The notes beneath the pieces are model-generated. The model was not told where the DNA came from, searched no databases, and worked only from the letters and a program-made list of their open reading frames with translations. A stretch of 64,000 nt of DNA from Monarcha castaneiventris obscurior (lineage: Eukaryota > Chordata > Aves > Passeriformes > Monarchidae), in NCBI GenBank assembly GCA_026261815.1, contig JAMPIT010000258.1, positions 12,453,501-12,517,500 on the forward strand, given 5' to 3'. Positions 48,863-61,465 of this stretch are shown here, piece after piece. Both the position numbers and the translations under genes were made by a program. The stretch's first letter is position 1, and each line of letters starts with the position of its first letter.

Positions 48863-51800
48863 GGAAAAAGAAAAAAGAAAGAAATTAAGTTCATTAAAAA
48901 AAATAAATGTCAGTTATAAGCTAGTTAACTTTGGGTACTTGTAAGCAGAAAGCATTTTGAAGCTTATGTGTACTCTCTGCAGTGTGAATACATTTTGGAG
49001 TAGCATCTTTTTCAGAAGACAAGGTGAAGGATAACCCTCAAGGGCAGAGTTGCAAGCTCTTTTAAGACAAAATAGAAATGCCAATCAAAGTGCAGATGGT
49101 TTTTCTCCTGAGAGGTGATTATTTTTTCATAGATCCTTTCCTAGAAGGATGGCTTAAATACATCAGCTAAACTTCATAGTAGCACTCTAATAGTAGAAAC
49201 CAAAAGGAAACGTATTTCAGGCATAGCTTTTCGCAAGAACTTTAAAACTACATTTTCACTTCTGAATCTAAAAAAAACCCAAACCTCCCCTAAAAAACCC
49301 CACAGACAACAACAACAATGACAACAACAAAAACTAAACAAAACCAAACACTGCAGCTTTTTTCTTTCTCTGTGCGCTAGAACAAACTTAACTTTACATA
49401 CCTGATGAATCTTAACTTATGGTTGTATCTTCACTCTAACATATTTTCTGAGGCAAGTGTTCTTTTTCAACCATATAAAAATGTTTAACTAAATGTTTAG
49501 TTGCAGAAATGATAGCCTAAAACAAGAAAGGTGTTGTACAGAAGCACAGATCTCTGATACAACTGTTTCAGTTATGGACTAATGTTATTTAACGAACTGC
49601 CAGATAGGGAAAGAAATTTTATTTCATTTATATTTAATTAATGTTTATTATCTGGTTATTTGCCTACTAGATTTGAAAGTGCTGCTGTTTAAAGTATGAT
49701 TTTCAAGAAAAACTTTGGTAAAAATGACTTATAGAATAGATTTATATGCATCAGTTTATGTTGATACCAGAATCCCCAGATAATCACAGTGCAACTAATT
49801 GGACTTCAGTAAATAACTTTGTTTACAATAAAGAAAAGTCTAAACTCCACATGCTATGGATTACTTGAGCTAGAGAGGTTAAAATGAATAGGGTTGATTT
49901 ACTCACTAGCAACAGAATTTTCAATAGAAATAAATATTTCTTTAGTAATTGCTCTTAATTCTTAGAGAAAAGGGAAAAAATCTCCAAAGAAAACTCCAAA
50001 GAATGTGTTATGTGTTGGACAGATGAGGCAAGTTTAAGTCTCCTTAGGTTTAAAAGTTGCTGTTAAACTAAGCATGTCCAAAACTGCGAGTGGTATTGTT
50101 AAAGAGTCACTCTGGTGAATAGCAATTTTGCTGTGGTAGCGATTATCTAAAATTTCTTACTTTTCATGGTCATAAGATTAGTTGCAACAGATGTAGATTT
50201 TTAAAGCCACTGGAGACCATCTCCATAGATCAAATCCATACAAGTCACAAGGTGGTAAAAAAAAAAAAGCTGAAGAAAAGTTCTTGACAAAATTGTTCCT
50301 AGTAGGTATCTCTGTAAAAATAAAACTTCAGCTACCACTGCCTCTATATGTGAGGGAAGCTTTTATAATCACACGAAGAAAACAAGATAGCCCACAGCTT
50401 GTCTAACATGTTATATTAATTCCAAAAGATCCCTGCAGATCTTGCAGGCACACACTCAGGCCAGAGTTTTAAAGATATACAGGTACTGTATACTCTGAGG
50501 AACTTTACGTGGGAATACTTAATGCTTTATGTCACTTTCCTGATAATCAGACCCACAGGAAGGCTCAAAAATTACATGAAGAGAGGAAATATCTCTAAAC
50601 AGACTTCAAAAGCTGAAAAGCCAAGCTAATCTCAAAGCCTGTAAGACACCTGACACTGCTCATTGAGGGCATTTAACTCTTCTGAACATTTAAATCATTC
50701 CCATCCTCATCTCCATGGCAAAAGTCCCTCTGATAGTTCAGATCTTGAAAATCTGACTTGAAATATTGACAGATGCCTTTTGGATTCTCATTCTCCATGA
50801 TCTTGACATATTCAGGCCTCTCACCTCCTGAGAAGCTATTGCAGCTAATACTGAAATTCTACTGCTAGAACTATTCCAGTTAGTGTAAATTCATACCATT
50901 TGGAACAGGGTCTCTCATCTCAGGTGGCTGCTTTGCTACTTGACCTTGTGGAAGAGAGGAGAGCTGGCTCCTATTAGCTGTCTTTGGATTTCATATTAAA
51001 TATCCATCTAATGGAAGATGAATAAGGAGTCCACCAAACCAGAAATAAAGCTTTTCTGGATAAATAATTAAAATTTAGGTTAGAGAATTTGACTTACTTC
51101 CCTAGGTGGTGAAATATTTCATGCTTAGTTGTAGAGCTCCTTAGTTTTAAGAAGGGGCCTTGGAGGTATCTCTGCTCATAGTTCTTTTATTGTTGGCTAA
51201 TAGTTATGCCTCTATTTCAAAAATGAGAGACGTGTTTGAATTGCTGACACTTTACAGAATCTAGAATGTAGGTTTTGTAAGACTCGTAGGCACTCATAAG
51301 AAAGTGGCAGCAAAAGATGTTATCATTGTGGTGAAAATCAGAATGCGACTTGGGGAATCACTCCTACTGTTGGACTTTTTCCAGTTGATAACCATTTGTA
51401 AGTTTTTTATCAGACTTCTTCAAAAATACGAAACCTGGAAATTTCTAATGTTTTGATATTGTTAACTGATTGTGTTAGGGAAGCATTTCAACTGAAGGCA
51501 AGAGGCATGACAAAAACAGGAAAAATATTGTAAGAGTAAGTCTACACCTAGACTGCATGGTTGCTATATCCCAGAACCTCAACCTCACACTGCAAAGTAA
51601 GACCTAGAAACTGAAAGGAAAGAATACTGTAAGAGGATTTTATTATGTGGAGGGATGATGAAATATATTAAGAATCTCACAACTGTGTTAGTTTTTACCG
51701 TGAACTAATCATAAAAGATGAAATGACCAATACTTTAAAAAAAAGTGCTCTAATGCAGCAGAGCAATGAATGACTAGTGGAATGAGGAAGCAGCTGATTT

Positions 51801-53391
51801 TACAAGATCAGTGGCAGCTGGAATTGTGCCTTGCCACCCAGCAGGAAAAGTGACAGGGACCCCAGACTTGACAATCACATGCTGTGAGTAAGATGTTGCA
51901 GCAGAAGGGGGAAAAGCAGCCAGGTGGCCCAGTAGCTGCTCAGCTAAATTCAGCAAAGCAGACTAAAAAATGCAGAATTCAGATGATAATTTTTTATCAT
52001 TAAATGATACATTTTAATAATGTATCATTCCTGTTGATGCAGCTTCTTGGTTTGTTTCTTTTTTTTTAATTCCATTCAAGTTTTGAGTTGTTGAGTTGTT
52101 GCTTAGCGTCAGAAAGTCTCCAGTTTTGAGGTCAGGGCTTACAGTGGCGTTTAGAAGACATTTCTTTAAATTTGAACTTGCTCCTTTTCCTTGCTAATTA
52201 CTTGAGGCAGATAAAAGGTATCAGGAACATGCAAGGCCAGACCAGAAATGCTAAATGAACATCAATAACTAGAAATAAAGAATTCTGAAGTTACCAGAAA
52301 TAGTCTGGATAACATTTTTGGACCCAGCACACAAATTCAGACAGTTGCAATATTTTCCTTCCCGCCCTAAGACAACTTTTAAGCCCCGCCCTATTCATCT
52401 TCAGTTTCTTTTACAACTTCTGCTCCCATTCTAATTTATCCTTCTGTTCAACATGACGACATTCCCATTATTCCTCATTCATTTAAATCGCAGAAATATT
52501 ACAGTAAGAGAACTGAGATTTTCAAGGCAAGTAAGGGCAAATGAGGACCGAGTTACTATTTAAAGTCCATAGAAGTTGGGTCCTTGACCTTTTTTATGTC
52601 ATTTCATTCTCTCTTCCCATAACTTTAAGCTTCATTTCCTTTGGACAATTTTTTTTCTTAGTACAGAAATAGAATAAAAAACATTAGAAGAAACGGGAAT
52701 AAAAAAAGGAGAGTTTTTCTAGTTTTCTGAAACCAAAAAAATAGTCAACATCTGCTGCAGCTTACTTTATATGACCTTTTCACTCTGCTTTCACTCATAT
52801 GAGAGGAAATGGCATAGCAAGTAAATATATTGCTGTTGATCTGGAGTACCAGTGATGTCAATGTTTGTGGTTATCAAGAACACAATGAATGCCCTTGACA
52901 CTTAAGGCTATAAGAAATGAGGTTTTTTGAGTTATTTTAGTTTCTTGCTTCATTCTTTACCAGGGCATTATTAAAACTGAAAGCTTCACAATTTTCTTGT
53001 TCAAAGACCTTTTCAATAGTTAAGAATATGCTTTCAAGCCATAACTGTATCAGGATGTGTGGTTGTGCCTTTGTCAAGAAAATATATACACATTTTGTTT
53101 GTGATGCTGTCTAAAATCTTGACAGCTAAAGAATTCTTCTTTGGAAGTGTAGATTCATTTCTGTTGTTAGTTGCAAGTGAGTAAAAGCCTCCCTTTTATA
53201 GGTTGGATCCAGTGCCACATTGATTATGCAAATAGCCTTTGTGAATGCCTCAGGCATACATTGCTGGAATTGGAAGGCAAGTATCTCGGAAGGCAGGCCT
53301 GAATTTTGAAACCAATCAGTTATTCTTATATTCTGGCATTAGTAAATTATAAGCTACTGAGAAATAAGCTACTGACAAAGCTCTCTGAGGA
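48863..53391. other. AT-rich unique non-coding sequence with low-complexity spots
   Basis: A C/A-rich and CAA-rich tract lies at about 49270-49352. About 51,140-51,175 (GAAGGGGCCTTGGAGG...CTGCTCA, complement sense) weakly resembles an old inverted CR1 3' end. At 52003-52029 an 11 bp perfect hairpin (AATGATACATT, loop TTAAT) sits beside a smaller one. An octamer-type ATGCAAAT word lies near 53,225. No gene recognised. Confidence 0.5.
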
Positions 53392-53736
53392 GGCCTTGTA
53401 GCAGCATTCCTGTACCTAAAAGGGGCTACAAGAAAACCAAAGAGAGACTTTCGACAAGGTCATGTAGTGATAGGTCAAGGAGTAATGGCTGTAAACTGAA
53501 AGAGAGTAGATTTAGATTAGATATGGGGAAGGAATTCTTTACTGTGAGGGTGGTGAGAGAAAGGATCAGGTTGCCCAGGGCTGTAAGTGCCCTATCCCTG
53601 ATGGGCTCAAGGCCAGGTTGATGGGGGCCTCTGAGTGACCTGGTCTAGTGGAAGGTGTCCCTGCCCATGGCTGTGAGTTGGAACTTGATGATACTCAAGG
53701 TCCTTTCTAACCAAAACCATTCTATGACACCCTGAT
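53392..53736 (+). mobile_element. CR1 LINE 3' fragment, third subfamily
   Basis: About 340 bp on plus with the block order of a chicken-type CR1 3' end: TACCTAAAAGGGGCTACAAG near 53,413, TTAGATTAGATATGGGGAAG near 53,513, CAGGTTGCCCAGGGC near 53,567, and CCTGGTCTAGTGGAAGGTGT near 53,639. The end is ACCATTCTATGA near 53,716 with a degenerate second octamer. Several small deletions and substitutions are visible, and the 3' UTR differs from the other copies in this window. Confidence 0.94.
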
Positions 53737-56169
53737 TCAGTGAAATCTGTTCCCACTCTCCTTCTACAAGGTGCAACTGGCTCAAGAGGTATTAAATACA
53801 GATTTTCTTTACAGGAGAGGCATGTTAAGAGTGTTCATACTGTGAGATGGCATTTTTTAATTTAGAAGCTGTTGCTCCCTATGGGAAAAAAATACTCATT
53901 TTAATTAAAAATAAACAAAGAAACAAAAAACATAACTAAACTGACTTTGTTGAAAATATCTGATTAAAAATAATAAAATAGTTGGCCTGATTACCTCTCT
54001 TTCTGTTCCTCACTACCCCAACACTACCTCAGTTTTCTATTTTCTATTCTGATAAAGAAAGAAAGGTCAGAGAATTTGGAGATTAATGTGTGGAAAATAA
54101 ATAAATAAAAAGACATCAAAAAGAGCTGCTTCTGGTCAGCTCTCATGAGGATGATGCTATCCGAGCTATTGCTTCTGCTGAGGAACTTCTCTCGCTTTAT
54201 TACTGGTCTTCCAGAAATGTCAGGCTCTAAAGGTGGTTTCTTTGGGAGAACAAATGAAGGCTTTGCTAACAAAACTAAGATACACCTTAGGGAAAAAAGA
54301 TTAATGAACTACTATAAATTTCCCTGTAAGAAAAGCCAGCTGTATCTTTACAAACTTGAAGGCAGGGAGCTACTCAGTGGAATTTAGAAATTATACTGTG
54401 AGAGACTGAAATGTTAAAGGTTCATAACGGAAAAAATTGGTCATTTCCAAAAGCAGTGGGTGCTTGCTAAGGCCAGGTTTGCCCCTCAAAGCCAAAGAAG
54501 AGGAGCATAAGCTGAAATGGGATGGGGGTGAAAATAGTTCTGCTCAGCTAACACACCTTAAAATTGAGTCAGTGTCTGATCTTGCACAGAATGTACCAAG
54601 CAGGAGGTACCATTTCATTCAGTTCAATGTCTTCCTCTTATGGTCACAGTAAACACCACTGGAATGACCTAAAAGGTCTGTATGAATGAATATGATAAGT
54701 CTGTAAGCATCCAACAAGATTGCAATTTATGATTTTGGTGAAGTTCTAGTGATGATAAAAAACTATTTTAGGGCTTCATAGAGAATGTTTTAATAATGAA
54801 AAGTGTGTATAAGGAGAATGCTATATTTTCTTATATTACTTTCAAAAGCATTTAATAACTTTTCCACTTTTATGCTATAATCATGCAGTTACATTAATTT
54901 CCAGAAGTATTTAGCAACTTCTGCAACTATTTTGTAGTGTATGTGACTATAATACAAATAAGTTTTGGAATCTTTCTTAGAATAAGGATTTTATAATATG
55001 TTAGGCAAGAGATTGTCATTCATACTGTAAAGATGCTAGAAATAAATACTATCTGTCACATAAAGCACTTCCTTTTATTAAAGATCCATAAAGATCCTTG
55101 GAATAAAAAACATTTCAACTGGTCCTTAATTTAGCAGAGTATCAAACTAGTCAAGTGCTCATTGAGAAATTAGTTTTTTACAAGCCACATAACAAACTAA
55201 CCATAAGCCAGCTAGGTGAAGAAGACACTAGAATCTAGAATAAGGCCAACTGGAGTAAGTATGAAATATTCTATGAAAATCTGGATTTTTTTCATGCCTC
55301 ATTACCTACTGGGATTGAATCAGGACTTTTTGAAATACTTTGCAAAATAAATGACAACAATAAAGCCCAATTCAGAATAACTAAGTTGTTAATTGCCTCA
55401 GATGTGAAAACTCTGGGTGAATTTCAAGCTGCACTTGATAAAGTAGTGGGTTACAAGGTATTTTGCGATGAATATGTCTCAGCATTTCCATCTGGATGTG
55501 TTCCACTTCTTATCAATAATTAAATGTTTATTGGAGCAAAGACGTGAACTACTGACTTCCTCTTTCCAAGTGAGCGCCTTGAATATTGTCTGTTGAATAT
55601 TGCTGCTGTCTTTGGCCAAGTGAGTAAGATACTAAAGATGGAATAACAACAGAAAGAGTTGTTAATAAAGTCTCACTCTCACCGTCTCTCTCCAGTGCTC
55701 TGGCAAAGTGATGAGTGCACATTTGACCCTGCATGAATGTTCTTCTGTTAAGTATCAGCGAGAGTTCAGAATTATTATAAATCTCAGAAACAAAACAGTT
55801 ATGATTTGAAATTCTGAAAGCTTCTGATTCCTATCTTGAAAACTCATATCTAATGTATTTTAGAAAGAGTAAGCATGCTACTTTATTAAGGATGAAAAGC
55901 CTATACATGGAAAATTATTTTCTAGACTCAACTTTGAAGCTGAAAAACAGCTACTTTCCATTGCAGGGAACTAACTTGAAGTTATTTGTATTACATTTAA
56001 GAACATACTTGCAAGAAAACACAGAAGGACTGTACATGATCTCTCTTTTCTTCATGCTCAGATCAACCTGGCTATATCGAATTCCTCTGAATTCACACCT
56101 GAATCTGGAGTGGAAATATAATATACTGAGTGTTTGGGAGAAGAGAATGCTCTACAGAACCAATACTTA
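53737..56169. other. AT-rich unique non-coding sequence
   Basis: Overlapping both-strand frames at 54024-54387, a 71-codon frame at 54437-54652 and a 105-codon plus frame at 55853-56170 have no recognised domain. About 55,425-55,470 has faint old-CR1-like wording (CTTGATAAAGTAGTGGG), too weak to call. Confidence 0.5.
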
Positions 56170-56239
56170 GAAGATGACAAATAGCAGGTGGCTTTTTAAA
56201 CCAATTCAAGAAGCGGAAAAACAAACCTAGAAAAAATTG

Positions 56240-56420
56240 CTTGAAAAAGTTAAACAGAAGGAGACTTTTAAGAAAATTCACAAATAGCAGTGAGACAAGA
56301 ATAAGTTAGAAAATCAACTGCTAGAAAAGTTAAGCAGCAGGAAACATAGCAGCAAAACACTAGTAAAACAAGGATAAGACATGGGAACAGGAACTGAGGA
56401 AAGTTAACCAGTAAAAGATT
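56240..56420. repeat. Degenerate ~75-80 bp tandem repeats
   Basis: The phrase GAAAAAGTTAAACAG recurs in altered form at about 56,243, 56,323 and 56,398. The phrase ACAAGAATAAG recurs near 56,296 and 56,368 as ACAAGGATAAG. Order and spacing are conserved, so this looks like two to three diverged copies of a 75-80 bp unit. Confidence 0.5.
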
Positions 56421-56440
56421 TTAGACAATGAAAAGTAGCA

Positions 56441-56505
56441 TTTATACTTACTTTATTTATATTATTTATACTTACTTTATTTATATTATTTATACTTACT
56501 TTACT
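56441..56505. repeat. 24 bp AT-rich tandem repeat, 2.7 copies
   Basis: Two perfect 24 bp units (56441-56464, 56465-56488), built from TTTATACTTAC and TTTATTTATATTA, are followed by a partial third. The third runs into a 9 bp stem (CTTACTTTA 56495-56503, loop CTTAC, TAAAGTAAG 56509-56517). Confidence 0.95.
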
Positions 56506-56517
56506 TACTAAAGTAAG

Positions 56518-59500
56518 CCAGGAAAAACAGCTCTGAGAAGATAAGGAAGATCATGGTGAAATCAAAGAAAAATTCCTTTTCTGTGAAGAAAAAACTTCAG
56601 TTCCTTGGCATGGACCAAAGGTATGTATTCTGTCAGCCTCAGATAGTGACAGAGAAGAAACCACTGTACAGAACTACTGGTGTAGAAATGTCACTTTCAA
56701 AAGATAATTCTGCATAACAGTTTCCAAGGTTACGAACAGAAAAAGGAAGACATATACATAATGTTTGTTTTATGTCTTCAGAAGATTCTCACTCTACATG
56801 TGGCTGGACTTTTAAGTAAAATCAGCTTCCTCATACCCTACAAAGATTTCACAGAGGACCAGCATGTACTGGGAGAGCTCATTAACTTCCACTGTACACA
56901 TCAAAGAAGCCTTGCCATGAGAAAAACCAGCATGGTTCCAAACAAGGAGATAGCAGGCTGGAAGAACAAGCAGTGAAAATCAAGACAAAGAACCAAACCA
57001 GGGAAACAAAGAACTGGAAGTGTAGATTAGGAGTAAAAAGTGGTTTCCTTACTTATTTCAAGAACAGAATCATTATACCAAAACTTCAGTTTAGGAAGGT
57101 AGTGCTGGAGTGTAGCAGGATAATCAAAAGAGGTTTACATGAAGATGGTTCTTGTCATGATTCATCCAAGTTTTAAGAAAGTTGCTTAAAATGTTTTTGC
57201 ATGCTGGGGGAAAGTGCAGAAATGTACTCAAGTTTTCCTTCCTAGAAATATATTTATATTTAACCAGATATTGAGGCTGACATGCAGCCATGATGTCACC
57301 AGGGTGGCAAACTGGAAGGGTTTGCACGGGAAGTATCTTGTACAGGTCATCTGCATCACCTTGCTGTGCAGACAGAGCATTTGCAGCTCTGGATTCAAGC
57401 AGAATGGGAAGACGTTGCCTTGCACAGATGAAAACTTCCATGCATAATTTTGTGGGATGTATCTTACTTCTGTTGTGAATATGTTTCTTCCTTGCCACCA
57501 GATTAATATTGTTGACATTATTTTAATGACAGATGTGGAGAAGCCTGGAATAATGAAAGGATACAAAACAAGAGAAGTCAAGAATATTTTTAATAATAAT
57601 TTTACTTTGGAAAAATACCAGACTGATGCCTCATAAATAACGGAATTACTTGTTTAGAAACATAATTTAATTGGGATAAGTTCTGTGAAACACTAGATAA
57701 CAACTAAAAATGAAAATTTATGAAGGCAACCCACCCTAACTGCCACAAAGAAGAGGTTTTATGGTTACATTCTTAAACCTTCCCTTAAAAAAAAAAATCA
57801 GTGAATTATTGTATACATAAATATAAGACATAAAATATTGTTGAACTCCAAATGATATTTCCTATCTGACACAGAGTTCTGCTCAGCAGAAACACAATAA
57901 CAAGCCGGCATATTTAGAATTCATCGTGATTGAATACAGACAGAATTCCTCAAAGCTACTTCTGGCCAAAGAGATCCACAGCTGCTAAGAGTCTTGTTTT
58001 TTCCTGCCTGTGCAACACTGATAAATTGCACATTGCCTCCCCTGGGAGAGGAGACATGCAAAAGGGAGAAGGGTGTCCTGCAAACCCCTGTTTCCTTACT
58101 CCTTTGCAGGCAGACAAACACTAAGCCCTAGACTTTATCTTTTTTTTTTTTTTAGAGCTGTAGAAAATACTATTGCTGTCTTCTTTTAGCTTCTCAAAGA
58201 TTCAGATTTGCAAACTTTTCATTAATGGGTGAGAATATGAAGATCAGCCTAGGAAACCTATTCAAAGGGAAAGAGAGTAAGCATTTGAGTAAAAGTATAG
58301 CAAGAGTTAGGGAATAGGGGAATACTATTTGTAGAGGGGATCTCAGAATACAAAAGGGCAACATTTTCAACACACTGCTCAAGACTAGGCAGCACTGAAA
58401 TGACTCACATGTGTGTTGTGTTCCCATATTGTATCTTTTTTGGCTTCAATATTAACTCTAACATTTTCTAAATGATGGATTTGGGTACTATTATTACTAT
58501 TTTTTATTTGAAATATTTGGGTTTTTTTTTTTTTACATCTTGTTTGAATTTAAAGAGTTAAAAAAGCACTCCTGACCAAAGCACTTTGCCAGCTTCTACT
58601 GGTTTGAAATGCTAGGGACTTTTTAGCTTAATTTTTAACTAACAATAATATTGCTTCATTTCTCACTATTAAGCAGAGTGACTTGCCTTTGGGTGTGAAG
58701 GGCTCAGGGAGGCAGAATAGGTGGTTGTGCTCAGATAAATGAATAAGAAGTACATAGGATAGAGAGCAAAGATTTGATGTTGTAATTTTTCTACGATTTG
58801 CTAACAGATAGTAGACAATCTCCATCTGACCTATTATCTGTGTGGGTGCTAGCAGGGTTTTGGGTGATCAGCTGGATAAATGTGGATCTAATTCTGCATT
58901 AATGAAACCAAATACTATCTTATTGCTAATTTGGTGAGAACAACAGCATCTCTCCTTGTCTTTTATTAGCTAAATGACTTTTAAAGATTGAAGATTCAAA
59001 CTTAACTAATGAATATAAAAAGCATATGTATTTGGCAAACCATTATTTTTCTTCAAATGACTTAGGACTTTTCTTCAAAGAAAACCAACAAACTATACAC
59101 ATATGCACACCACCACCACAAAACCACAACACAACAAAAAATAAACACTCTCACATTTGCAGCCATAATTTCTCAGTCCTGGATAAAAGACACACAAATC
59201 TATGGGTGGACAGACTTTGCTGATGGGTTCTAAGGACTCAGGCAAAATTGACACCCTAGGAATAAAAGAAACAGAACAGTTTACTTTTTCCATTATGAAG
59301 AGTAATCACTAAATATTTATTAATTTTATTAAAGAGTTTTCAAATTTAAGGTGGTTTTTAGAGAAAATTGTTGACAGACTTGCAGAGAAGCATACTTTTT
59401 ATATTCTGGAGGAAATCTCTACTAACTGATTTCTTTGGTCTCTATCATTGGAGTATGAATTATAACAAACTTTAGAAAACCGGAGATATTTCTCTGGTAC

Positions 59501-61412
59501 CTAGTCCAAACAGACTATACCTCTGGCTGCTTGTAATTCTGACTCTTAGTAATAAAAGGAGATTTGTGGTCATATCATTTATAGCAATCAGGATAGAAAT
59601 GATTTGGCAGAACTGATGGAGTGAATTTGCGTCACATTATAATTTTATCCTTAAGTTACTAATTGGTCAGTGCCATGTTCATTTCAATTACTGGTTTTTG
59701 TTTCTGTCTTATTAATATGTAGTGACAGAAGAGAAAAGTGACTTCCCCGAAGGGTGGAAAGGCCAGCTTAGAGTCTGGAGAGTGACTGCTGGATGACATT
59801 CACAATATCTCTGCATAGAAATACTGTAGGGTTGGCTCTGCATGCCTGATCTCTATCCCAAGAAGGACACCGAGTTCAGATATAAACCTTTCTCTTGGTG
59901 TTCCATTCTTTTTGCTGCAATTTATAAAACTGCCACAAAGGTTCCTTTAGATCTGTTTTGGAAATGCTTAAGAACATTCAAAGCAATGCAACCATAGTGA
60001 GTAAATAGCAATAAGAGAAATTGTCACCATATCTAATATTAATAAATTATTTTGAAATGAAATTCCATGGCAAAACTAGTACATTTTCTTTGACATTTTC
60101 CTTTAAAATGGGACTCCAAATAATGATAATCTTGACACATTGATTTCAGACACTTACAAAATACATTTAATTTTTTTATTTTAAACTTTAAAATGACTTT
60201 TAAAATTGATTTTTAAAAATCTTCATATTTTTATATGTGATAATTCAAACCCTCAAATGTACAGACCTCAAATATTCATCTGTATTTTGAAGAAAACTTT
60301 TCTTTCAGTTTGGACACAGATCCATTTTAAAACTATTTGCAAATAGAACTTTCATTTTAAGCATAGGGGTGTTACTGTACACAGTTTAGTTTGGATCCTA
60401 TTGTGTTATTTTAAAAAGATATTTAAAAAAACCTTAACCAAGGAATATTAGCCATCTAAACAGAATTTTAGTTGCATATGTTTTCATTTTCTACTATTCA
60501 CCTACAAATGCTCATGGAAAATGGGCCCTAATATTCCTCAGATTGGACATCATCCTGTTAGCCTCCTATTTTCAAGTAAGTCTTCTCTGATTCCCTTCAA
60601 CTTAGTAAATTGAGATTTTGTATTAAAATACAACTTTTTTTTCAACTGTTCTCAGGACATGGAAAGTGTTTTTCTTTCTTTTAGTATACGCTCTTCAAAA
60701 ATGCACATATCAAAGTCTTTAAAACAATACAGAAAATGCAGAAATAATAAAAACCACTTGGTTAAAAATCATAAATTCAAACAATATAATCAATAACAGA
60801 TAATATTTAATTACTTTAAAATGTAAAGGAAAACATCTGTCTCCTGAAATCAATCAGTTTTTTGACCCTCCTTTGTCAACACACCCAGAGATGGCTTCTC
60901 CCTTCTCACACTTTTCTGTCTTTTTCTCCTTCCCCTAGGCCCTATCTTTCAAGCCCAAACCAGAAATCAGCTCTTTTGATATGCCTGTCATATCATACTT
61001 CCCCACGAAGGTGTCTTCCCAGTTGTTCTGGCTTATAACATCAAACAATCCCTTCAATCCATAGCTCTTGGTGGAGCTATCCATAACTAGTTTCAGGGAC
61101 ATTTTTTTCTTCTCAGCCTCGAGACAACTGTGTAATATGAAGAAAAAAGTTCATTAGGAACTCTTATTAACCATTCAATATTTCAGTCAAGGAAATAGCT
61201 GCAGTCTAACAAAGTTAGGAAAATAATTTACAGCCTTTCATAAAACATTCAGAAAATATCATTATTGCACATTCAGTATCACTAGTGACCTGTACTGGCT
61301 GATCATATTTGAAAGATTTGCTCATAGTTTTCCATTTTCAAAAAGTTATTATTTCAAAAGCAGACACAAGGGTAAAGATGATACTCATTTTAAGACAAAG
61401 CATGGTGACACT
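56518..61412. other. AT-rich unique non-coding sequence
   Basis: Contains T14 at 58140-58153, a T13 near 58,522-58,534 and a CA/CCA-rich low-complexity stretch at 59097-59145. The stretch 57,124-57,581 is open in three frames (124 and 117 codons minus, 77 plus) without a domain. No exon, RNA gene or transposon recognised. Confidence 0.5.
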
Positions 61413-61465
61413 TTGATGACCCCTGTGGGTCTCTCCCAACACAGAATATTCCATGATTTTATGAC
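61413..61465 (+). mobile_element. Minimal CR1 LINE 3' tail fragment
   Basis: About 50 bp reading TTGATGACCCCTGTGGGTCT, CTCCCAAC, AGAATATTCCATGATTTTATGA. This is the terminal block plus two degenerate octamers of CR1, truncated almost to its end. Confidence 0.8.

Noticed and set aside
51120..51175. Possible inverted old CR1 3' end
   Set aside because: GAAGGGGCCTTGGAGG is suggestive, but the octamers and the rest of the block are missing.
52003..52029. 11 bp perfect hairpin as a functional element
   Set aside because: In 64 kb of AT-rich DNA a stem of this size is expected by chance about once.
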